DNA from: Acanthamoeba castellanii str. Neff | Taxonomy: Eukaryota > Discosea > Longamoebia > Acanthamoebidae | Direction of reading: 5' to 3' | DNA: 15,623 nt | Assembly (NCBI RefSeq): GCF_000313135.1 | Contig: NW_004457657.1 | Span: 68,266 to 83,888, forward strand | Part shown: one piece after another, positions 8,958 through 15,623 of the stretch | How positions within the stretch are numbered: position 1 is the stretch's first letter | Layout: each line of letters begins with the position of its first letter | Translations under genes and position numbers: made by a program | Notes under the pieces: model-generated | What the model was told of the DNA's origin: nothing | What the model saw: the letters and a program-made list of their open reading frames with translations, nothing else | The model's database searches: none

Positions 8958-10587
8958 ATGTGGGTACCACCAATGATCTGGGTCGTCCAGACTGCTGTGG
9001 CTTTGTCTCGCTGGTGCTCCTTTCTCTCATAATTTATTTTTGTTTTACGTCTTTTCTGAATACAAATGTTTTCCTCGATTATTTCTTGTTATTTTTCTTG
9101 TTTTCCGTTTTTGTTTGTGTCTCTTGGTTGAAGTGTGAGCGACAAGATGAAGCCGGGGTGGGCACTAGAGATGAGACCGGGCATGACAAAGGCGCTGGAC
9201 CACGCCCGCACGGTGTCCCCCTACCACAGCTTCAAGAAGGACGACTTCACCTCCGAGGAGGTCGACCTGGCCAACCGGTGCCACGGGCACCACCTGGAGG
9301 GCCTCAATCTCGAGATCACACCTGCCGGTATGCACTACCTTCTCATCCACTTCGACATCCCCACGGACATCGAGGAGGCCACCTACCGGCTAAAGCTCCA
9401 CGGGCTGGTCGACCGCGAGCTCGACCTGTCCATGGCCGACATCCGGCGGAGGCCCCGCGTCAGCGTGCCAGTCACCATGGAGTGCGCTGGCAATGGCCGC
9501 ATCAACATGAAGAAGCGGTACTTGCTTTGTCTTTTCCGTCGTCTTCTTCTTTAGCACAAACGCTCTCCTGCCTTTTGCTCATCATTGTTTTCTTCAGATA
9601 TTGGACGCACGTGCCGTGGAAGTACGGGGCCGTGGGCACGGCGGTGTGGACGGGCACGCCGCTGAAGGACCTCCTCGAGGAGGCCGGCCTGCAGGACAAG
9701 GCCATCGAGCTCCTCTTCACCGGCCTCGATCAGGGCGTGCAGGGCGGCGAGATGCAGTACTACCAGCGCTCGCTCACCATCGACGACGCCACCCGCAACG
9801 AGGTCAGTAATGCTGCCATGGTTGAGTGGATTATTATGCGTTGTTGATTGGTCCGTTATGAAGGTGATCCTGGCGTACGAGATGAACGGGCAGCCGCTGC
9901 TGCCGCAGCACGGGGCGCCACTGCGGCTCATCGTGCCGGGCTGGTACGGCATGACCAACGTCAAGTGGCTTGACTCCATTGAGGCCATCTCGACGCCCTT
10001 CGACGGCTACCAGATGCAGGCCTACATGTACACCCGATACCCTGGTGACAAGGAAGGCGAGAGGATGAGGCACCTCAAGGTGCGATCGCTCATGGTGCCT
10101 CCCGGCGTGCCTGACTTCTTCACTCGCGTTCGCCTCGTCGAAGAAGGTACTCAGCATCCACTCAAGACTCTTATTCATCGACACAGTAGACCAAGCTGTG
10201 TGTTGCTGACGGTGGTGGGTGGGTGCAGGCAACGTCAAGCTGAAGGGCCGTGCGTGGGCGGGACCGCTGGCGGTGAAGCAGGTGCTGGTGAGCGTGGACG
10301 GCGGCGTCACGTGGGCCGAGGCCACGCTGGCCGCCAAGGGCGTGGGCAAGTTCGCCTGGATCGCGTGGAGCTTCGAGTGGCGCAACGCGCGCGCCGGCGC
10401 CAAGCACTTCCTCATGACCAAGGCCATCGACGAGCTGGGCAACGTGCAGGACAACGCCGAGGAGTGGAACTACTACGCCATGGGCGCCACGGTGCCGCAG
10501 TCGGTGCCCGTCGTGGTGGTGAGCTCGGCCGAGTGGCGCATCACCGGCAAGCCCCTGCCCAACCCGCCTCGCCACCCCAAGCTCTAA
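8958..10587 (+). CDS. Bacterial-type sulfite oxidase (molybdopterin family)
   Basis: Proposed exons: 8958-9013, 9134-9517, 9598-9802, 9864-10146 and 10229-10587, giving 428 aa. A shorter model starts at the ATG at 9147 (405 aa), with the T-rich 9014-9133 then being leader sequence. The core is a sulfite-oxidase-fold molybdenum-cofactor domain. VPVTMECAGNGR carries the conserved Mo-ligand cysteine (Cys136 in the long model); PWKYGAVGTAVWTGTPLKDL and the IVPGWYGMTNVKWL segment follow. The C-terminal Mo-co dimerisation domain (Ig-like) includes KQVLVSVDGGVTWAEATL and ELGNVQ. There is no cytochrome b5 domain. The HYLLIHFDIP and MECAGNGR forms resemble the bacterial branch more than the animal or plant enzymes. 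The reaction expected is sulfite to sulfate oxidation or a related oxidation. The protein ends in HPKL, a weak peroxisomal-signal candidate. Only 122 nt separate it from the upstream gene's stop. Confidence 0.85.
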
Positions 10588-10783
10588 CGAAAGAGTGAAG
10601 AGGCAAGATAAATGGGGTGAAGCTCTTGTCGCCTTTATCTACAGTCATGTACAAAGCGTGTGATGTTGTGCGTGCGGCTGTGTGCAATGTTGTGCGGTTG
10701 AGGTACGTAACCGGTTAGATCGTGTGTACAACTGGGGTGATGGTGGTGGATGAATATATATACTTCGCGTGCGTGCGAAAGGA
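10588..10783. other. Shared 3' region of two convergent genes
   Basis: These 196 bases lie between the stop codons of the plus-strand sulfite oxidase gene and the minus-strand HD-domain gene. A GATAAATGG stretch about 20 bases after the first stop and an AT-rich TATATATA stretch about 25 bases beyond the second gene's stop are possible 3'-end signals. No gene is seen. Confidence 0.5.
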
Positions 10784-11585
10784 TCAGGCGTCGTGTCGGC
10801 CGAGGTTGTGCCTGATGTGTCGCACCATCATCGGTAGGTAGTGGTCCAGATCGGGCACTCGGAGTCCCACCACCTTGGCCTTGTCGTCCCAGCTGCGCAG
10901 CTTGAGTATGGCGTCGAACAGCGGGCTCTGCTCAAACGCCAGCGCCTCGGCGTCACTCATCGGTCCGCCCTGGTACTCGAGCGTGAGCTTGCTGGCCGGC
11001 GACAGCTTCCGTGCGTAGTTATCGTGCTTCCACACCAGGTAGCGCTGTGAGACCCCGTGACCAACACACACGACACGCCACAACAAGTTGAGTAAATCGC
11101 TTGAAGAAGACGGTGATGAAGAGGCCGGGCTCACCTTAGCCTGGACGTGACCGCACACGAGCTGGGCGACCTTGTCCGAGAAGCCCAGGCGCAGGAGGTA
11201 GCTGGCGCCCACCACCTCGTGGTTCTGCACACCCACGGCTCCCATGCGCGCAAGCGAACTCTCGTCCTGGTCGACATCCAGCTGCAGATGGCCCACGTCG
11301 TGCAGCATCGCGCCCAGCACCGTCTCCTCGTCCGCGCCTGTAGCCACGTTTGGTGGTCGTGAGGTGCGTGAGGCAAGGCTGATCGTGCGCCGTGGCAAGG
11401 TGCTATTTGGCCTTACCCGAGTCGGCAGCAAACTTGGCGCACTGGAGGGCGTGCTCGAGCTGGGAGATGGACTCCCCAATGTAGTCCATGTGGGCTGAGG
11501 CACGTAGAACAGCAGCAACCCTTTCCGCCTGCTCCTTGGCCAACGTTTCCAGCTCCACGGTGGGGTAGGTTGGTGATGATGTCAT
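10784..11585 (-). CDS. PhnZ-like HD-domain protein (predicted di-iron oxygenase)
   Basis: Exons on the minus strand: 11585-11417, 11337-11135 and 11044-10784, giving 210 aa. The HD-fold metal set is complete: His45 (QLEHALQC), His69-Asp70 (MLHDVGH), His96 (NHEVVGA), His120 (GHVQAK) and Asp177 (SWDDKAK). Before it lies the DYIGE motif with Tyr35 and Glu38. As I remember PhnZ (Tyr24, Glu27, His34, His58, Asp59, His80, His104, Asp161), every spacing matches except one loop that is five residues longer here. Lys124 corresponds to the substrate-binding GHV.AK lysine, and the C-terminal blocks KLSPASK, QGGPMS and PDLDHY are also family-typical. PhnZ is a mixed-valence di-iron oxygenase that cleaves 2-amino-1-hydroxyethylphosphonate to glycine and phosphate. 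The plain alternative is an HD phosphohydrolase, but the Tyr/Glu motif argues against it. The start ATG at 11585 lies behind a TATA box. Confidence 0.85.
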
Positions 11586-12732
11586 GCTCTTGACGATAGT
11601 AGTAGAGGAGGAAGAGGGCAAGTGGATGGTGGATCAGGGCCTGCCGTAGTATTGGATGATTGAAAGATGAACGATGCAAAAGATGCAAAGATGAAGTCCA
11701 TTTTTATACCTGGTGGTGGGCTGGTTGGTTGGGTTTCAAACAGGGAAGTGCAGCTAGATGCACGGCTGTGGGTCCGCACACCAAGCCGCACCCCGTTGCG
11801 GCGTGTTGCCCGGAGTAAATTTCCCCGACGCACTTTCGCCGACACTCCCCTCCCGTCATGCCCGAGTATTTAGAAAATGTGAACAATTTCTTGGAATTGA
11901 GCCGTTGGGTTTGGCGGTCGTGGTCGGTTGTGCCAATGGGCCAGAGGGCGTAGACCGAGTGTCAGTGACCACCCTGACTCAAACGTTCAAGTGGGGGAAG
12001 CAACCAACCCGAGCGCCATCTGCTTGCTGTGGGGCGCATCTGATTCCTCCTCTTCTTCTTTTGCCGTGTCTCTCATCCTCACCGCGTGCTTCTTCCTCGA
12101 CCTCGCGAGGGGCAAGAGAAAGGACCAAGGGAGCGAGGACGCAACGTCACGCGCCGCCGAATCGATTTGTAAGGGAGGCCGGGTCGTCCACAGCGTCCCC
12201 CTCACCTTTATCCTTCTCCTCTCGCAAAGGGCCTATCACCACCTCCTCTAGCGTCGCCCCAGCTTTGACGGCCTCCTCGCCAGCTGCTACCTCCACCTCT
12301 GCATTAGGCGAGTCTCGGTCGAGACAGCGCCGACGCCTGAGGAAGCAGCGCCAGCGCCTCCAACGGCAGCAACAGCAACCACCTGCTGCACCAACACCCA
12401 CCACTCCATCCAGCAGTGCTGCCCCACTCCGCAACCAACCGAATCGCAGCACCACCACCACTACCACTACCACTACACCGTCGAAGATCGCCCCCTCGCG
12501 GTCGCCGTCAAACCTTTCGCCCACTTCCAACCGCCCCCATTCCAATTTAAATTCAAATTCAGCACCGCGTCGCCCGCAGACACATCGTCACAGCCCCAAG
12601 CGACCGTCAGCGACGCCCAACGATAATACTTCAGTGACCAAAGCCACATCGCCATCATCTTCATCATCGCCAGCGGCAGAACCACAGCAGGAAGAGGAGG
12701 AGACAGTCCGGTTCTTCGTAACGCGCCTCAAG
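11586..12732. other. Region between divergent genes
   Basis: This 1.15-kb stretch separates the starts of the minus-strand PhnZ-like gene and the plus-strand PWWP gene. The left part holds the TATA box and leader of the PhnZ-like gene. The right part (about 12130-12732) is GC-rich and open in frame with the PWWP start; it would encode a Ser/Thr/Pro/Gln-rich disordered stretch, and may be leader sequence or an unrecognised N-terminal extension. Several other frames are also open here, so openness alone is weak evidence. No other gene was convincing. Confidence 0.5.
11701..11708 (-). promoter_or_regulatory. TATA box of the PhnZ-like gene
   Basis: On the minus strand the sequence TATAAAAA lies 116 bases before the ATG at 11585. 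A start about 30 bases downstream would give a leader near 85 nt. It is the only good TATA match upstream of this gene. Confidence 0.6.
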
Positions 12733-15400
12733 ATGAGCAAATTCAAAGTAGGCGACCTCGTGTGGGTCAAATTGCGCAGCTTTCCTTGGTGGCCTGCCCA
12801 AGTACTCCCCACCCCGCACCGCTCGGCCCTCTCGGAATTAATTATTATCAACAACCAATCATGACTTCGAGATCAACGAGATTCTTGTTCATTTATTATT
12901 TTTTTAAAATTCATTGCTCAGGTCCACGATGAAGCAGATCCCGACCTGAGCCCCGAAGTGCAGAACGAAAAGAGGAAGGGATGCATTCTCGTTCGCTTCT
13001 ACGGCGAACACAACTTGTACGCGCGCCCTCCCTCTACTTGTTCGCGCGTGCGTGCGTGTGTCCTTCCTTCCCCTCACTGACGGTGTGTGCGGTCGCGCTG
13101 TTTTGCGTGTGCGTGTGCAGTTCGTGGGTGGAGGGGAAGCCCAAGTGCATGCTGCCCTTCCGCGGGAAGCACTTCTCGGAGAAGGCCCGGGTCAAGAGCG
13201 CCGGCATCAAGCAGGCGATCGAGGAGGCCTTCGAGGAGGAGAAGAAGCAGGGCGGCCCGCCGGCCGAGCCCGAGGAGGACGAGGAGCAGGCCACGGTCGA
13301 CCAGGAGGAGGCCAGGGCCAAGCGGAAGGCCAAGCAGGAGAAGGCCAGAGAGGAGAGGGCCAAGCGGGAGAGCGAGAAGAAGAAGAAATCCCAGACGGGC
13401 GACCGCAAGCGGAAGCGCGACGAGGGGAGCAGCGGCGGCGAGGGCGGGTCGGACGCCGAGGCGGAGGAGAAGGAGCGCAAGCAGAAGCGGCGGCTGAAGC
13501 GCAAGAGCGAGGGCGGGAGCAACGGCGGCGGCGGAGGCGGCGAAGCCAAGGCCGACGAACCGCGCAAGCGCGCCAAGAGCACCGGCGGCGAGAAGGCCGG
13601 CAACGGCGAGGCGACGTCGGAGGGCAAGAAGCGGGTAAAGCGGGAGAGCACCGGAGGCGAGAAGGCCGGCAACGGCGGGGCGAAGGACGCCAAGGACAAG
13701 GAGAAGGAGGAGCGGAAGCGGAAGCGCGAGGAGCGGCAGAAGAAGGCGAAGGAGGAGGGCGCGGAGGGCGGCGAGAAGAGGCAGAAGCCCAAGCAGCCGA
13801 AGAAGCCAATGGACGAGGCGGCGGTCAAGCAGCGGCTCGCGGCCCTGCACGTCGACCTGAAGCGGGCGGCCGTGCAGAAGTCCGCGTCGGCCCTGGTCGC
13901 CGCAATCAAGAAGATCAAGGCCACGCCCATCACCATTCAGCTCCTCCACGTACGTGCCTCGCTACCCACTGCCAATGACGACGCTAGCTCACCCTTCACT
14001 CTGCGGACCACACACACACACACACACAGGAGACGGGAATCGGGCGTACGGTCAAGAAGCTCTCCAAAATGCCGGACAAGGGCATCGCGATGCCGTCGGC
14101 CGACCTGCTCAAGCACTTTGTGTCGGTCATGGACAACGCCATCCAGAAGAACGACGCCACCATCCAGACCATCCAGGAATCCAAGGTTCGTGCTCACCTC
14201 CTGCGCGTCGTCGTCGTCGTCGTCGTCTTGGGCAGATTGGACTTAGTTGGGCTTTCTTTTTCTTCTTTTTCTTATTCTTCTTGTGTGCAGCAAACGCGCA
14301 AGCCATCGCCGGCTAAGGCGACGGACAAGGGTGACGTGTCTCCCAAGCCCGCAACTACCGAAGGAGGCGAATCGAAGCCAGCCGCCCCGGCCACCAATGG
14401 CGAAAGCGACGACCTCGCGGCCCTCATCGACGAGTCCGAGGCCACCACCTCTACAACGGCCACCGCTGCCACCGTCGATTCCGCAGCGGCGACGGAGGCA
14501 CCTCCGCCGGCGGAAGAAAAGGCGGAAGTCGACAAGGGCCAAGGCGAGGCCGACCATCAGCAGCCGCCGCCACGCGAGACGCAGGGAGAGGGCGGCCAAG
14601 GAGATGAGGCGCCGGCGTCGGGCGGAGACGCGATGGAGCTGGAGAGCGCGTCTGCGACTGCCGCTGCCGTGCCTGCTACTCCCGCGGCTCCCACCGTGGC
14701 TGAGCCCGCGCGCACCGAGGCGCCGCCGAAGCCCGATGCTATGGAGGAGGAGTCACCCAAGGCCGCCGCGCCATCCGTCAAGCCGCCGCAGCCCCCAACG
14801 CAGCCACCCGAGGTGGCGTCCACGACGCCTTCGCCCGCCGCTCACGAGACACCGGCAGCGGTCCCAAAGGCCGAAGACACCAGTGACGCCTTGGCCGTGC
14901 CGGACGACCCGACAGAAGACGCCGTGACGCCGCTCAAGGAGGAGGCGGCGACGGAGCCAGCCGCCGCTGCTTCTGCTGCCACCAACGCCCCGAAGCTGCA
15001 GGGCGCGGCGTCCGCGGCCGGCTCAAACAGGGACCCCAGCAGCAGGGAGCGGGACCGCGAGCGGGACCGGGATCGGGACAGACACGATCGTGACCGCGAG
15101 CGTGACAGGGAGCGAGAACGAGACCGCGATCGCGGCCGAGACAGCAGGTCCGGCGGCAGCGGGGCCGGCGACCGTGATCGGGACCGTAGCGACAGAGACA
15201 GGGACCGATCGAGCGGTGGAGGCCGAGACAGGGACCGCGACAGGGAGCGGGAGAGGGACCGCGAACGGGACCGCGACAGGGCGAGGGACAGCGGGAGGGA
15301 GCGAGAACGCAGAGACAGCGGCGGCAGGGACCCGACAAGGACGAGCAGCGGAGGAAACAACAGAGACCGGGACCGAGACAGGGCCGAGAGGAGGACTTGA
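12733..15400 (+). CDS. LEDGF/HDGF-like chromatin protein: PWWP, IBD-like bundle, RD/RE tail
   Basis: Exons: 12733-12801, 12922-13016, 13121-13949, 14030-14185 and 14291-15400, giving 752 aa in phase. Residues 1 to about 75 form a PWWP domain (FKVGDLVWVKLRSFPWWPAQ, then GCILVRFYGEHNFSWV), a reader of methylated H3K36 and DNA in this family. Residues 95-280 are a Lys/Arg/Glu-rich linker, probably with nuclear localisation signals and able to bind DNA. Residues 285-375 (LAALHVDLKRAAVQ, ALVAAIKKIKATPITIQLL, IGRTVKKL, LLKHFVSVMDN) resemble the LEDGF integrase-binding domain/TFIIS-N helical bundle, which docks short disordered motifs of transcription elongation partners. Residues 384-628 are Ala/Pro/Glu-rich. 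Residues 629-752 are RD/RE repeats like those of U1-70K. The ATG at 12733 puts PWWP at the very N-terminus, as in LEDGF, but the frame stays open upstream to 11758. Intron 14186-14290 is 105 nt and has no stop, so retention would stay in frame. Confidence 0.85.
14009..14028 (+). repeat. (CA)n microsatellite at a 3' splice site
   Basis: Ten CA units run directly into the acceptor AG (14028-14029) of intron 13950-14029 in the PWWP gene. The tract stands where a polypyrimidine tract would be expected. Confidence 0.85.
14206..14227 (+). repeat. (CGT)n trinucleotide run in an intron
   Basis: About seven CGT units lie near the 5' part of intron 14186-14290 of the PWWP gene. If the intron is retained it adds a run of valines. 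Confidence 0.8.
15026..15397 (+). repeat. Coding RD/RE-repeat tract
   Basis: Degenerate GACCGN/GAGCGN hexamers encode alternating Arg-Asp and Arg-Glu dipeptides over about 124 residues, broken by Gly/Ser-rich spacers (such as SRSGGSGAG and RSSGGG). It is the C-terminal tail of the PWWP protein. Codon choice varies between units, so the tract is an old or selected repeat rather than a recent pure expansion. Confidence 0.9.
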
Positions 15401-15548
15401 TATCGGGGCTTGCGTCACCACCATCAACTATCACCAATTATCTTCACATCTCAAGTCTTTGTGTATCATGGGAAAATCAAAAATAAGTTTTGTGTGGCCA
15501 CTGGTTCCTCTTCTTGACGTCAACAAGAAGCACCAAACATCATCATCA
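15401..15548. other. 3' region between convergent genes
   Basis: These 148 bases separate the stop of the plus-strand PWWP gene from the stop of the minus-strand gene that runs off the right edge. They are AT-richer than the coding DNA. An A-rich AAAATCAAAAATAAG stretch at 15473-15487 is a possible 3'-end signal for the PWWP gene. A CAT/CATC run lies next to the minus-strand stop. No gene is seen. Confidence 0.5.
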
Positions 15549-15623
15549 TCAGGCACGGATTCGAGCGAAGAAGACGCCGTGGGGCTCGACTGTGGTGGTG
15601 AAGCCGTTGTTGTAGTGTCCGTA
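15549..15623 (-). CDS. C-terminal fragment, possibly GH27 alpha-galactosidase-like
   Basis: On the minus strand the frame is open from the right edge to a TGA at 15551-15549, giving 24 codons. It ends GFTTTVEPHGVFFARIRA. The pattern (Gly, a few residues, V.PHGV...R) is what closes the C-terminal beta-sandwich of GH27 alpha-galactosidases and related glycoside hydrolases. The catalytic barrel lies outside the window. With only 24 residues the family call is tentative, but that this is a real gene end is likely: codons are clean and GC-ending, and AT-richer DNA begins right after the stop. Confidence 0.55.
   Translation of the reverse strand, partial: YGHYNNGFTTTVEPHGVFFARIRA

Noticed and set aside
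11619..11621. A 12-residue N-terminal extension of the PhnZ-like protein from 11621
   Set aside because: The codon is TTG, an unlikely start in a nuclear eukaryotic gene; the ATG at 11585 gives the family's usual length.
13034..13936. Long minus-strand frames (about 290-300 codons) across the PWWP gene linker
   Set aside because: Their Leu-rich or Ser/Arg-rich content mirrors the sense-strand Lys/Glu codons, and the sense frame links PWWP to the IBD-like region.
1..15623. tRNA, rRNA, CRISPR array or prokaryotic operon signals
   Set aside because: No cloverleaf-like box A/B pairs, regular spaced repeats or Shine-Dalgarno-linked gene strings were seen; gene structure is intron-rich and eukaryotic.

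Overview
The window looks like nuclear DNA from a GC-rich, intron-bearing protist; an Acanthamoeba-like amoebozoan fits best. The reasons are high third-position GC in codons, many short GT-AG introns (about 57-120 nt) with T-rich or CA-rich 3' ends, short gaps between most genes, TATA boxes, and several bacterial-type metabolic genes that now carry introns. This assignment is inference; there is no rRNA or other marker gene to settle it. All splice sites were chosen by eye from GT/AG signals, reading phase and family similarity.

Layout, left to right. (1) 3-173 (+): the last 56 codons of a zinc-type medium-chain alcohol dehydrogenase. (2) 174-1442: a long gap with a low-GC segment containing small inverted repeats, and two short coding-like fragments that may be orphan exons or relics. 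(3) 1443-2609 (+): an intronless Gal80-like Gfo/Idh/MocA oxidoreductase behind a clear TATA box. (4) 2716-4132 (+): a DhnA/DeoC-type class I aldolase in eight exons. (5) 4330-8835 (+): a large protein (about 1267 aa, nine exons) of unrecognised family, with RRM-like segments and a repeated KH-like module. (6) 8958-10587 (+): a bacterial-type molybdenum sulfite oxidase in four or five exons. (7) 10784-11585 (-): a 210-aa HD-domain protein with the residue pattern of PhnZ, the mixed-valence di-iron oxygenase of phosphonate breakdown; it converges on the sulfite oxidase gene. (8) 11586-12732: a long upstream region with a TATA box for the minus-strand gene. (9) 12733-15400 (+): a LEDGF/HDGF-like chromatin protein with an N-terminal PWWP domain, a charged linker, an integrase-binding-domain-like helical bundle and an RD/RE-repeat tail. 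(10) 15549-15623 (-): the last 24 codons of a gene that resembles the C-terminus of a GH27 alpha-galactosidase.

How they may work together: there is no operon-like system here. The Gal80-like oxidoreductase and the aldolase are head-to-tail, 106 nt apart, and both belong to families of sugar metabolism. The strongest leads are the PhnZ-like oxygenase, because Acanthamoeba membranes are known to contain aminoethylphosphonates, including the hydroxylated form that PhnZ cleaves; the PWWP-IBD-RD chromatin protein; and the unrecognised large repeat protein.
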